Part shown: in pieces, positions 35,944-44,683 of the stretch
Layout of the letters: each line of letters starts with the position of its first letter
Position numbering within the stretch: the stretch's first letter is position 1
Assembly: GCF_001931485.1 (NCBI RefSeq)
Contig: NZ_MSDV01000005.1
Location: forward strand, 62,001-126,000
Length of the DNA stretch: 64,000 nucleotides
Reading direction: 5' to 3'
From: Burkholderia sp. SRS-W-2-2016
GTDB lineage: Bacteria > Pseudomonadota > Gammaproteobacteria > Burkholderiales > Burkholderiaceae
The notes under the pieces: generated by a model
What the model was told of the DNA's origin: nothing
Database searches by the model: none
What the model saw: the letters and a program-made list of their open reading frames with translations, nothing else
Translations under genes and position numbers: made by a program

Positions 35944-36729
35944 CTAGTTTTTTGGAGTACGCAGCGCGACGAAGTTGGTGACCCGTCGCGCGCCCGCCGC
36001 CTTCAGCGTATGCGCGAGCGCTTCGAGCGTCGCGCCGCTCGTCATCACGTCGTCGACGATGCCGACATGCAGACCGCGTACCGGATGCGTGACTTGAAAC
36101 GCGCGGCCGACGTTCTGCCGCCGCGCGTCGAGATCGAGTCGCGATTGCGGCGCGGTGTCGAGCGTGCGTTCGATCAACGTCGCGTCACTGCGCACGCCGA
36201 GCGCGCGGGCGAGCGGCTTCGCGATCTGCCACGCCTGGTTGTAGCCGCGCTCGACCAGACGACGCTGCGCGAGCGGCACCGGCGCGATCACATCGGGCCA
36301 TTCGTTTTGCTCGCGCCAACTGTCCTGCGCGAGCCGTGCGAGGCGCTGCGCGAAGTCGCGTGCGAGCCTCAGCCGGGCGCGGAACTTGAGGCCGACCGCG
36401 AGCGTGTCGAGCGGCGCGCGATAGTCGGCGAGCGCGAAGCTCGCGTCGAACGGCGGCGGCGCGGCCACGCAATCGGCGCAGCGATAGTGCGCACGCGCAG
36501 CCCAGCGCGACGCGGCCAGCGGCACCGCGCAGACGGTGCAACGCAGCCGCGGCTCGTTCCAGTAAGCGTCGTCGCAGCCATCGCACAGCGCGTTATGCGA
36601 CAAATTGCCGCATAACGCGCACAGGTTCGGCAACGCGGCTTGCAGCACGCGCGACGAGAGCGGATGCAGATCGCGCGCCAAACGCGCGACGCGCTGGCGA
36701 CAGGACGAGGAAAGTGACTGAAATCGCAC
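35944..36729 (-). CDS. comF: ComF family phosphoribosyltransferase-like protein
   Basis: The protein starts at GTG and has 261 residues. An N-terminal zinc-ribbon region (CALCGN... CDGC... CTVC... CADC) precedes a type I phosphoribosyltransferase domain with GIVDDVMTSGATLEALAHTL as the PRPP loop. The ComF family takes part in DNA uptake and competence in some bacteria; its actual substrate is unknown. With the ComM-type ATPase in the window it is one of two transformation-linked genes. It is divergent from the methyltransferase gene. Confidence 0.9.
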   Translation of the reverse strand: MRFQSLSSSCRQRVARLARDLHPLSSRVLQAALPNLCALCGNLSHNALCDGCDDAYWNEPRLRCTVCAVPLAASRWAARAHYRCADCVAAPPPFDASFALADYRAPLDTLAVGLKFRARLRLARDFAQRLARLAQDSWREQNEWPDVIAPVPLAQRRLVERGYNQAWQIAKPLARALGVRSDATLIERTLDTAPQSRLDLDARRQNVGRAFQVTHPVRGLHVGIVDDVMTSGATLEALAHTLKAAGARRVTNFVALRTPKN

Positions 36730-36822
36730 GAGTGGGCGCCCGGAAGGGCGTTGCAGGGCCGTTCACGCTGAATGCGGGGAAGCGAACGAGTATACTTCGA
36801 GCTCTACGCCAGCACGACACTC

Positions 36823-37788
36823 ATGTCCCCAACACCCGCTCAATCTGGCCGTCCGGCCAATGATTCACGGCGCCTCAGGCGTATTTTCGATCGCCGCTCC
36901 GCCAGCTTCGACGAGGTTGCATTCCTGCCGCGCGAGATTGCGCAGCGCATGCGCGAGCGTCTCGATTACATCAAGGTGGCCCCGGCGAGCGTGCTCGACG
37001 CCGGCTGCGGCGCCGGCGAGGACATCCCCGGCTTGCGCGAGCGCTTCCCCGAGGCGCCGGTGTTCGGCACCGATCTATCGCACGGCATGCTGAGCCGCGC
37101 GCTGCGTCACGATGCGGGCGACACCAGCTGGCGGCGCTTTCTGCCGGCCTCGCTCGGCAAGGCGCTCGGCGCGCGCGGCCCACGCTTCGCGCAGGCCGAC
37201 TTCTCCGCGCTGCCGTTCGCGGCCGGCGCGTTCGAATTCATCTGGTCCAATCTCGCGCTGCACTGGCATTCGCGGCCCGATCTGGTGTTCCCGGAATGGC
37301 AGCGCGTGCTGAAAGTCAACGGCCTGCTGATGTTCAGCACGCTCGGTCCCGACACGCTGAAGGAGCTGCGCGGCGCCTATGCCGAGATCGAGGCCGCGCA
37401 CGGCGTCGCGTCGCGCAAGCATGTGATCGACTTCGTCGATATGCACGATCTCGGCGACATGCTGGTCGAGGCCGGTTTCGAGATTCCGGTGATGGACCAG
37501 GAAACGCTGACGATCACCTACAAGTCGCCCGAGTCGCTGCTCGCGGACGTGCGCCGCTGGGGCGCCTATCCGTTCGAGCGCGAAGCGCTGCCGGGCGCGC
37601 TCGCGCGGCGTCTGCACAAGGCCTTGCTGGCCGCGCTCGAAGCGCGCCGGCGCGCCGACGGCACGATCGCGCTGACCTTCGAAGTGATCTACGGCCACGC
37701 ATGGAAAGCGGTGCCGCGCACGACCGCGGAAGGTCACGGAATCGTGCGGCTCGAGGATATTGGACGGGGGCCGTCGAAGCGTCGTTAG
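36823..37788 (+). CDS. bioC: BioC-like SAM-dependent methyltransferase
   Basis: The protein has 321 residues from MSPTPAQSGRPANDSRRLRRIF; upstream residues to 36772 are not conserved. The SAM motif is VLDAGCGAGEDIPGLRERFPE, followed by WSNLALHWHSRPDLVFPEWQRVLKVNGLLMFSTLGPDTLKELR, which resembles BioC (malonyl-ACP O-methyltransferase) in the way it links to biotin synthesis. No other biotin gene is near, so the name is a family call, not proven. It is divergent from comF. Confidence 0.75.
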   Translation: MSPTPAQSGRPANDSRRLRRIFDRRSASFDEVAFLPREIAQRMRERLDYIKVAPASVLDAGCGAGEDIPGLRERFPEAPVFGTDLSHGMLSRALRHDAGDTSWRRFLPASLGKALGARGPRFAQADFSALPFAAGAFEFIWSNLALHWHSRPDLVFPEWQRVLKVNGLLMFSTLGPDTLKELRGAYAEIEAAHGVASRKHVIDFVDMHDLGDMLVEAGFEIPVMDQETLTITYKSPESLLADVRRWGAYPFEREALPGALARRLHKALLAALEARRRADGTIALTFEVIYGHAWKAVPRTTAEGHGIVRLEDIGRGPSKRR

Positions 37789-37961
37789 CAGATTGCGCGC
37801 TTGTCATCAATAGCTTGTCGACGTTGCGGGTGACGTGTTGTTAAAGCGGTAAAGACGACATCTGTTATGCCTGGGATTTGCCCTCCGCGAGAGTCGCAAA
37901 AGCCCGCGCAAAATGGCGCTAAGGCTTGTCGCGCCTGGGTTGCGGGCCATTCTGGGCTTGC

Positions 37962-37990
37962 TTGTCGTGCCTATGGATCGCGCCTATAAT
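37962..37990 (+). promoter_or_regulatory. near-consensus sigma-70 promoter of the cytochrome oxidase operon
   Basis: TTGTCG and TATAAT are spaced by 17 bases. It lies in a 395-base gap (37789-38183) without a gene. The promoter would drive the DUF2244 gene and the aa3 oxidase genes behind it, about 190 bases later. Confidence 0.75.
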
Positions 37991-38183
37991 GCGTCAGTTT
38001 GTCGCCCGAGGTTCCCACTTTTGGGGCGACGAGCGCCAAGGCGCAGGGCTGCAATATGAAGTGATGCGGTAGTGGTTCGGGCGGTCGCACGCAGTGATGC
38101 AAGTGCAGGCAAACGCGACGGCCGCAAGATGCATCCGGAGTAGAAGAAGGCAGGCCGGACGCGACGATTCGCAGGAGGCAGCG

Positions 38184-38660
38184 ATGGGCGCTTCAGATCA
38201 TCTGCTGGCGGATTCGGAGCCGGTCCTCAGGGACTGGACCATGAAGCGCAACTGTTCGATATCGCCGCGGCAGTTCGTCTGTCTGTACGTGTCGCTTGCG
38301 TTGTTCTCGCTTGCAATAGCTTTCATGCTGGTTCTGGTCGGCGCCTGGCTGGTGTTGCCGTTCACCGGAATCGAGTTGCTGGCGGTGGGTATCGCGTTTG
38401 CAATATATGCGCGCCATGCTGTCGATTACGAGCGCATCCGGTTGTTTCCAAACCGGCTCGTGATCGAGCAGGTCAGCGCCGAGCAGATTACGCAGTTCGA
38501 ATTCAATCCGCGCTGGGTGCGGATCGAGCCGGGCGCAACGCCGCGCGAACAGATCAAATTGGTCTCGCGCGGGCAGACGATCATGATCGGGCAGCATCTC
38601 GCGCAGAATCGGCGCGCGCAGTTCGCAGGCGAACTGCGGATGTGGCTGGCACGGTGTTGA
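38184..38660 (+). CDS. DUF2244 domain membrane protein
   Basis: The protein has 158 residues from the ATG at 38184, five bases after AGGAGG. Two membrane helices (about 35-80) sit before a soluble part YERIRLFPNRLVIEQVSAEQITQFEFNPRWVRIEP, the DUF2244 pattern. It is usually next to cytochrome c oxidase genes in alpha- and betaproteobacteria, but its role is unknown. It probably helps the oxidase or its assembly, by neighbourhood only. A longer frame from 38094 has no ribosome site. Confidence 0.85.
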   Translation: MGASDHLLADSEPVLRDWTMKRNCSISPRQFVCLYVSLALFSLAIAFMLVLVGAWLVLPFTGIELLAVGIAFAIYARHAVDYERIRLFPNRLVIEQVSAEQITQFEFNPRWVRIEPGATPREQIKLVSRGQTIMIGQHLAQNRRAQFAGELRMWLARC

Positions 38661-38727
38661 ATGTGGTGCCGGGCACGCGGCGTTCAAGGGGCGCGCGACA
38701 CGTTGCCAGCGGGGTCGAGGGGTTTGA

Positions 38728-40332
38728 ATGGAAAATTTGGGTAAGGAAGCTATGAAAACAATCAAGCGAGCGCTCACGAGCGTGCTGGCGACGAGCGGAA
38801 TGCTTTTCGCCGGTGCGGCCCTGGCAGTGGGCGATGCTCCCGGCGGCCCCGCCGTCAATGCGATCAATCTCCAGCCGCCTGCAACGAGAATCGCTGAGGA
38901 GCTGTTCAGCCTCCACATGTTCATGCTGGTCCTGTGCACGGTGATCTTCATCGGCGTGTTCGCGGTGATGTTCTATTCGGTCTTTGCGCACCGCAAGTCG
39001 AAGGGCTACAAGGCAGCCAATTTCCACGAAAGCACCACCGTCGAAATCATCTGGACGATCGTGCCGTTCGTCATCGTCGTGCTGATGGCGCTGCCCGCCA
39101 CCAAGGCCGTCGTCGCGATGAAGGACACCTCGAACGCCGATCTCACGATCAAGGTCACCGGCTACCAGTGGAAGTGGGGCTACGACTACGTGAAGGGGCC
39201 GGGCGAGGGCATCAACTTCCTGTCCACGCTGTCCACCCCGCGCGCGCAGACCGACGGCCGCGAGCCGATTTCCACGCTGTATCTGCAGGAAGTCGACAAC
39301 CCGCTGGTGGTGCCGGTCGACAAGAAAGTGCGCATCATCACGACCGCGAACGACGTGGTCCACTCCTGGTACGTGCCGGCTTTCGGCGTGAAGCAGGACG
39401 CGATTCCGGGCTTCGTGCGCGACACCTGGTTCAAGGCTAACCGCACCGGCACGTTCCGCGGCTTCTGTACCGAACTGTGCGGCAAGGAACACGCGTTCAT
39501 GCCGGTCGTCGTCGAAGTGCTGTCCGCCGAGGACTACGCGAAGTGGGTCGACGCGCAGAAGAAGAAAATGGCCGCCGGCCAGGACGATCCGAACAAGACC
39601 TACACGATGGCCGAGCTGATGGAGCGCGGCGGCAAGGTGTACGCGGCGAACTGCGCGGTCTGCCACCAGCCGACCGGCAAGGGCGCGGGCGCATTCCCGG
39701 CGATCGACGGCAGCAAGATCGCCAACGGCCCGCTCGCGGAACACGTGAGCCTCGTGCTGAAGGGCAAGAATGCGATGCCGTCGTGGGCGCCGACGCTGAA
39801 CGACGTCGAAATCGCTTCGGTGGTCACGTACGAACGTAACTCGTGGGGCAACCACACCGGCGACATTCTGCAGCCGAAGCAGGTGGCCGACGCGCGCAAC
39901 GGCAAGCTGCCGGAAGGCGGCAACCATCTGGCCGACGCGGGCGCGGCTGCCGCGGCACCGGCTGCTGAAGCGGCCTCCGCTCCGGCTGCGGGTACGGACA
40001 ACGGCGCGGCTGCGGCCACGCTGCCGGCGAGCGTCTACTTCGAGACCGGCAAGAGCACGCTGCCGGCCGACGCGAAAGCGGCGGTCGACGCCGCTAGCGC
40101 ATACGCGAAGGCGCATCCGGATGCGAAATTCACGCTGTCGGGCTTCACCGACGCAAGCGGTTCCGCCGATCTGAACGCGAAGCTCGCGAAGGATCGTGCC
40201 GAAGCCGTGCGCGACGCACTGAAAGCAGCCGGCATTGCCGAAGACCATATTATTTTGAAGAAGCCGGAATCGATCACGGGCGGCACCGACGCGAAGGAAG
40301 CGCGGCGTGTTCAGATCAGCCCGGCAGCCTGA
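38728..40332 (+). CDS. coxB: cytochrome c oxidase subunit II fused to cytochrome c and OmpA-like domains
   Basis: The 534-residue protein has a signal and two membrane helices (about 62-85, 104-125). Its CuA domain has ligands His212, Cys247, Glu249, Cys251, His255 and Met258 (CTELCGKEHAFM). A class I cytochrome c domain follows with CAVCH at 309-313 and a likely axial Met350 in NAMPSW. After an Ala/Pro linker (402-431) an OmpA-like domain (about 434-534, SVYFETGKSTLPADAK... GFTDASGSADLNAKLAKDRAEAV) ends the protein. The subunit takes electrons from cytochrome c. Start 38728 is supported by GAGGGG six bases upstream; 38752 is possible. Confidence 0.95.
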   Translation: MENLGKEAMKTIKRALTSVLATSGMLFAGAALAVGDAPGGPAVNAINLQPPATRIAEELFSLHMFMLVLCTVIFIGVFAVMFYSVFAHRKSKGYKAANFHESTTVEIIWTIVPFVIVVLMALPATKAVVAMKDTSNADLTIKVTGYQWKWGYDYVKGPGEGINFLSTLSTPRAQTDGREPISTLYLQEVDNPLVVPVDKKVRIITTANDVVHSWYVPAFGVKQDAIPGFVRDTWFKANRTGTFRGFCTELCGKEHAFMPVVVEVLSAEDYAKWVDAQKKKMAAGQDDPNKTYTMAELMERGGKVYAANCAVCHQPTGKGAGAFPAIDGSKIANGPLAEHVSLVLKGKNAMPSWAPTLNDVEIASVVTYERNSWGNHTGDILQPKQVADARNGKLPEGGNHLADAGAAAAAPAAEAASAPAAGTDNGAAAATLPASVYFETGKSTLPADAKAAVDAASAYAKAHPDAKFTLSGFTDASGSADLNAKLAKDRAEAVRDALKAAGIAEDHIILKKPESITGGTDAKEARRVQISPAA

Positions 40333-40376
40333 CGTGTTCATGGTCAGCACCGCAGAATTCGCTTTAGGAGATAGTC

Positions 40377-41990
40377 ATGTCTAGCATCGGACACGATGTA
40401 GTCGCGGGCCACGAGCACGTGCACGGCGACCACGGCCACGAAACGCCGCACGGCTGGCGTCGCTGGCTGTTCGCAACCAACCACAAGGACATCGGTACGC
40501 TGTACCTGATCTTCTCGTTCACCATGTTCCTGTCCGGGGGCGTGATGGCGCTGATGATCCGTGCCGAGCTGTTCGAGCCGGGCCTGCAGATCATGCGCCC
40601 CGAGTTCTTCAACCAGTTGACCACCATGCACGGGCTGATCATGGTGTTCGGCGCGATCATGCCGGCCTTCGTCGGCTTCGCGAACTGGATGGTGCCGCTG
40701 CAGATCGGCGCATCGGACATGGCCTTCGCGCGGATGAACAACTTCAGCTTCTGGCTGCTGCCGGTTGCCGCGGTGCTGCTGGTCGGTTCGTTCTTCTCGC
40801 CGGGCGGCGCGACCGCCGCGGGCTGGACGCTGTACGCGCCGCTCTCCACGCAGATGGGCCCGGGCATGGACTTCGCGATTTTCGCGGTCCACCTGATGGG
40901 TGCGTCGTCGATCATGGGCGGTATCAACATCGTCGTGACGATCCTGAACATGCGCGCACCCGGCCTCACGCTGATGAAGATGCCGATGTTCGTGTGGACC
41001 TGGCTGATCACCGCGTACCTGCTGATCGCCGTGATGCCGGTTCTGGCCGGCGCGATCACGATGGTGCTGTTCGACCGTCACTTCGGCACGTCGTTCTTCA
41101 ACGCGGCGGGCGGCGGCGACCCGGTCATGTACCAGCACATCTTCTGGTTCTTCGGGCACCCCGAGGTGTACATCATGATCTTGCCGGCGTTCGGGATCGT
41201 TTCGCAGGTGATCCCGGCGTTCGCGCGCAAGCCGCTGTTCGGCTATAGCTCGATGGTGTACGCGACGGCATCGATCGCGATCCTGTCGTTCATGGTCTGG
41301 GCGCACCACATGTTCGTGACCGGCATGCCGGTCACCGGCCAGCTGTTCTTCATGTACGCGACGATGCTGATCGCGGTGCCGACCGGCGTGAAGGTGTTCA
41401 ACTGGGTCGCCACGATGTGGCGCGGCGCGCTGTCGTTCGAAACGCCGATGCTGTTCGCGGTCGGCTTCCTGATCGTGTTCACGTTCGGCGGCCTGTCGGG
41501 TCTGATGCTCGCAATGGCGCCGCTCGACATCCAGTATCACGGCACTTACTTCGTGGTTGCGCACTTCCACTACGTGCTAGTGGCCGGGTCATTGTTCGCG
41601 CTGTTCTCCGGGTGGTACTACTGGGCGCCGAAGTGGACCGGCTGGATGTACAACGAGACGCGCGGCAAGATCCACTTCTGGGCGTCGATGTTCTTCTTCA
41701 ACCTCGCGTTCCTGCCGATGCACTTCGTCGGTCTCGCCGGCATGCCGCGTCGTTATGCGGATTACCCGGCCCAGTTCACCGACTGGAACCAGGTGATCTC
41801 GATCGGCGCGTTCGGCTTCGGTCTCGCGCAGGTCTACTTCCTGTTCGCGGTCGCGCTGCCGGCCTATCGTGGCGGCGGCGAGCACGTCGAAGCGGGCGAC
41901 AAGCCGTGGGACGGCGCAACCGGCCTCGAGTGGACCGTGCCGAGCCCGGCTCCGTTCCACACGTTCGAGCATCCGCCGACCGTCGAGTAA
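40377..41990 (+). CDS. ctaD: cytochrome c oxidase subunit I
   Basis: The 537-residue protein has twelve predicted helices. It shows NHKDIGTLYLIFSF at the start, FGHPEVYIMILPAFGIVS (CuB/Tyr region), HHMFVTGMPV and HFHYVLVAGSLFALFSGWYYW (heme-binding histidines). It is an aa3-type oxidase that pumps protons while reducing oxygen. AGGAG precedes the ATG. The His-rich N-terminus (HDVVAGHEHVHGDHGHE) is common in Burkholderiales and may bind metal. It follows coxB by 44 bases. Confidence 0.97.
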   Translation: MSSIGHDVVAGHEHVHGDHGHETPHGWRRWLFATNHKDIGTLYLIFSFTMFLSGGVMALMIRAELFEPGLQIMRPEFFNQLTTMHGLIMVFGAIMPAFVGFANWMVPLQIGASDMAFARMNNFSFWLLPVAAVLLVGSFFSPGGATAAGWTLYAPLSTQMGPGMDFAIFAVHLMGASSIMGGINIVVTILNMRAPGLTLMKMPMFVWTWLITAYLLIAVMPVLAGAITMVLFDRHFGTSFFNAAGGGDPVMYQHIFWFFGHPEVYIMILPAFGIVSQVIPAFARKPLFGYSSMVYATASIAILSFMVWAHHMFVTGMPVTGQLFFMYATMLIAVPTGVKVFNWVATMWRGALSFETPMLFAVGFLIVFTFGGLSGLMLAMAPLDIQYHGTYFVVAHFHYVLVAGSLFALFSGWYYWAPKWTGWMYNETRGKIHFWASMFFFNLAFLPMHFVGLAGMPRRYADYPAQFTDWNQVISIGAFGFGLAQVYFLFAVALPAYRGGGEHVEAGDKPWDGATGLEWTVPSPAPFHTFEHPPTVE

Positions 41991-42105
41991 GCAGCATCCG
42001 GCGAGGCGCCGGGTTCGCGGGCCGTGATACACAACGGCCGGAACCCGGGGCTTCGCGAGGCGGCCGCCGCCAGCGCGGCGCCGTCACTCAGGACAGGTAT
42101 TCAGA

Positions 42106-42249
42106 ATGTCGAGCATGACGCGCAATCCACACGAACGACGTACGCCGGAGCAGATTCGCGCGGGCAACCGGCGCATCGGGCTGGTGATGCTGGCCATCGC
42201 GGCGATGTTTTTCGCAAGCATCGTTGTCAAGCAGTGCTGGTTCGGCTGA
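42106..42249 (+). CDS. cytochrome oxidase small assembly protein
   Basis: This 47-residue membrane protein begins MSSMTRNPHERRTPEQIRAG and has one helix LVMLAIAAMFFASIVVKQ ending in CWFG. It lies between ctaD and ctaG, a position and size known for small cytochrome oxidase assembly proteins of betaproteobacteria. It is unlisted by longer-frame searches because of length. It may help CtaG or copper insertion; this is by neighbourhood. Confidence 0.75.
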   Translation: MSSMTRNPHERRTPEQIRAGNRRIGLVMLAIAAMFFASIVVKQCWFG

Positions 42250-42299
42250 CGCCGCTATTGAAGTCTTGAAGTCTGTTTGCAGGATCGTTGAGGATTCAG

Positions 42300-42932
42300 A
42301 TGTCGACGCAACCGCCGGCCGAGGCCGACCGCTCTTTCAACCGTTCGATGCTGATCAAGCTGTTCGTCGTCGCGTTGATGATGTTCGGCTTCGGTTTCGC
42401 GCTGATCCCGATGTATCGGGCGATCTGCGAGATCACCGGCGTGAACAACCTCGTGCAGCGCGACACCACCGCGCGCGAGGCGAAGAACACGCAGGTCGAT
42501 ATGAGCCGCACGGTGTCGATCGAATTCGATGCGAACGCGCGCGGCCCGTTGGGTTTCATGCCGGAGCAGCGCAGTATGGATGTGCATCCGGGCGAAGTGA
42601 TGACGGTCATGTACGACGTCAGCAACCAGCAGGCGCGCACGATTCGCGCGCAGGCGATTCCGAGCTACGCGCCGAAGCAGGCGACCGAGTACTTCAGAAA
42701 GATCGAGTGTTTCTGTTTCACGCAGCAGACGTTGACGGCGAACGAGAGCAAGCGGATGCCGGTGGTGTTCGTGGTCGATCCGAAGTTGCCGAAGGACGTG
42801 AAGACGATCACGCTGTCGTACACCTTTTTTGAGTTGAATACGCCGGCGGCGGCGAACGCGGACGACGCGCTGCCGAAGGCGAATGCGGGCAACGCGGCCA
42901 ACCCGGCGGCGAGCGCCGCGAAGCCGACCTGA
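42300..42932 (+). CDS. ctaG: cytochrome c oxidase assembly protein (copper chaperone)
   Basis: The 210-residue protein has one N-terminal helix (about 20-42), then a periplasmic beta domain. The conserved copper-binding motif is ECFCF in YFRKIECFCFTQQTL. Cox11/CtaG proteins deliver copper to CuB of subunit I. The Ala/Asn/Pro-rich tail after residue 185 is variable. It starts at ATG 42300, 50 bases after the small assembly protein, and is followed by a DUF2970 gene. Confidence 0.95.
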   Translation: MSTQPPAEADRSFNRSMLIKLFVVALMMFGFGFALIPMYRAICEITGVNNLVQRDTTAREAKNTQVDMSRTVSIEFDANARGPLGFMPEQRSMDVHPGEVMTVMYDVSNQQARTIRAQAIPSYAPKQATEYFRKIECFCFTQQTLTANESKRMPVVFVVDPKLPKDVKTITLSYTFFELNTPAAANADDALPKANAGNAANPAASAAKPT

Positions 42933-42983
42933 AGCCGGTGTAAGCGGTGAAGCCGGCCGAAGAAACGAGGAAGACGAAGCAAG

Positions 42984-43193
42984 ATGAGCGATAACGGCGG
43001 CGGTCCGCGCAAAAGCAGTTTCGGGCAGTCGATGCGCGCGGTGTTCTGGTCGTTTTTCGGGGTGCGCAAGCGCAGCCATCTGGAGGCGGATGCGACGCAG
43101 TTGAACCCGCTGCATGTGATCGTGGCGGCGCTGATCGGCGCGGCGATCTTTATCGGGGTGCTGATCCTGATCGTGCGCGCGGTAGTCGGTTGA
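42984..43193 (+). CDS. DUF2970 membrane protein
   Basis: This 69-residue protein has one conserved part FGQSMRAVFWSFFGVRKRSHLEADATQLNPLHVIVAALIGAAIFIGVLILIVRAVVG, with a terminal membrane helix, the DUF2970 pattern. It is linked to cytochrome oxidase loci in betaproteobacteria. Function is unknown. It begins after GAGGAAGACGAAGCAAG, a plausible ribosome site, and lies 51 bases after ctaG. Confidence 0.85.
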   Translation: MSDNGGGPRKSSFGQSMRAVFWSFFGVRKRSHLEADATQLNPLHVIVAALIGAAIFIGVLILIVRAVVG

Positions 43194-43354
43194 GCGGTCT
43201 TCAGTGCCCGCGTTGTGCCGTGAGAGCGACGGACGTGGGCAGCAGTGGGGCGCAGCGGCGCCCGCGAATTAGAGTGAAGCGGTGCGGTATCGACGCGCCG
43301 CCGAGGATACAGCCGGGGATTCCGGAACAACTGGACTGAAGTGGAGAATCAAGA

Positions 43355-44212
43355 ATGAGCGGTCAAAACGAGAGCCCGTACTATTTCGTACCGCATCCGT
43401 CGCGGCATCCGATCAGCGCCGCTGCCGGGTTGCTGGTCATGCTCGGATCGCTTGCGGCCTGGATCAACGAGCAGAGCTGGGCGCCGCTCGGCGTGTTCGT
43501 CGGTTTGCTGTGGCTGCTGTTCACGCTGTGGCACTGGTTCGGCGACGCGATCGCCGAGTCGGAAGGCGGGATGTACGGCAAGAACGTCGACCGCTCGTAT
43601 CGCTGGAGCATGAGCTGGTTCATCTTCTCTGAAGTGATGTTCTTCGGCGCGTTCTTCGGTGCGCTGTTCTATGCGCGCGAAATCGCGCTGCATCAGCTCG
43701 GCAGCCTCGACTTCAAGCTGATCTGGCCGGATTTCACCGGGGTGTGGCCGAACAACGGTCCGGCGGCGCTGGTGCCGACCTACAAGTCGATGCAACCGTG
43801 GCCGGTGCCGACCATCAACACCGCGCTGCTGCTGTCGTCGGGCGCGACGCTGACGGTCTCGCACCACGCGCTGCGCGACAACCATCGCAAGAAGGCGATC
43901 GGCTGGCTGGCGGCGACGCTGGTGCTGGGTGTCTGCTTCCTGTTCCTGCAGGCGTTCGAATATTTCCACGCGTACAACGAACTGAACCTGACGCTGACGT
44001 CGGGCATCTACGGTTCGACGTTCTTCCTGCTGACCGGCTTCCACGGTTTCCACGTGTTCCTCGGCGGCACGATGCTGGCGGTGGTTCTGGTGCGGCTGAT
44101 CCGCGGCCACTTCACGGCCGAGCATCACTTCGCGTTCGAAGGCGCGGCCTGGTACTGGCACTTCGTCGACGTCGTGTGGCTGGGTCTGTACGTCGTCGTG
44201 TACTGGCTGTAA
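43355..44212 (+). CDS. ctaE: cytochrome c oxidase subunit III
   Basis: The 285-residue protein has seven predicted helices. MSGQNESPYYFVPHPSRHPISAAAG opens it, and WSMSWFIFSEVMFFGAFFGALFYARE with HGFHVFLGGTMLAVVLVRLIRG and AWYWHFVDVVWLGLYVVVYWL are typical of subunit III. It completes the aa3 core with subunits I and II and affects proton uptake. A terminator follows it. Confidence 0.96.
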   Translation: MSGQNESPYYFVPHPSRHPISAAAGLLVMLGSLAAWINEQSWAPLGVFVGLLWLLFTLWHWFGDAIAESEGGMYGKNVDRSYRWSMSWFIFSEVMFFGAFFGALFYAREIALHQLGSLDFKLIWPDFTGVWPNNGPAALVPTYKSMQPWPVPTINTALLLSSGATLTVSHHALRDNHRKKAIGWLAATLVLGVCFLFLQAFEYFHAYNELNLTLTSGIYGSTFFLLTGFHGFHVFLGGTMLAVVLVRLIRGHFTAEHHFAFEGAAWYWHFVDVVWLGLYVVVYWL

Positions 44213-44298
44213 CGCAGTCGGACCCGCGCGAGCCGCGGGTCGTGCGCGAAAACGCCCGCCGGGCGGCGCGCACGAGCAGTATGCAAGGATCAATGCAG

Positions 44299-44334
44299 CG
44301 CCGCCCTCGACCTGTCGGGGCGGCGTTTTGTTTG
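44299..44334 (+). terminator. terminator after ctaE
   Basis: CGCCGCCC and GGGCGGCG pair around an 11-base loop and are followed by TTTTGTTT. A second GC-rich structure at 44240-44275 (TCGTGCGCG/CGCGCACGA) lies just before it. Confidence 0.75.
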
Positions 44335-44362
44335 CTGGGGGGCGATCGGGGCGTTGGCGGCT

Positions 44363-44572
44363 TCAGCGCCCGTACGGAATCCCGGTCGACTGAATCCAGC
44401 CCATCCAGTGTGCGAACAGGATCAGCAGGAACAGCGAGATCGACAGCCCGACCCGCGTGGCGAGCGACCAGACCATCCGCTTGGTCTTGCCTTTGTCGTG
44501 CATCATGAAATACAGCGCCGAAATCATGCTGGCGATGATCAGAGCAAAGGCAATGGGAACGATGATGTGCAT
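44363..44572 (-). CDS. twin transmembrane protein (DUF2909-like)
   Basis: The 69-residue protein starts MHIIVPIAFALIIASMISALYFMM and has two helices (about 3-24, 43-60) joined by a basic turn HDKGKTKRMVW. It matches small oxidase-linked twin transmembrane proteins. It reads against the neighbouring oxidase genes; its function is unknown. The longer minus-strand frame through SURF1 is a shadow. Confidence 0.8.
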   Translation of the reverse strand: MHIIVPIAFALIIASMISALYFMMHDKGKTKRMVWSLATRVGLSISLFLLILFAHWMGWIQSTGIPYGR

Positions 44573-44683
44573 GGAACCGACTGAAACCGGAAAGCGCAGA
44601 GGCAAGACATTTATTATCGCACCGCGCGCGGGCCTCTGCCGTGGGGTCCCGGCTGCCCTGAACGCGGTGCCGGAGCGCCAGCC

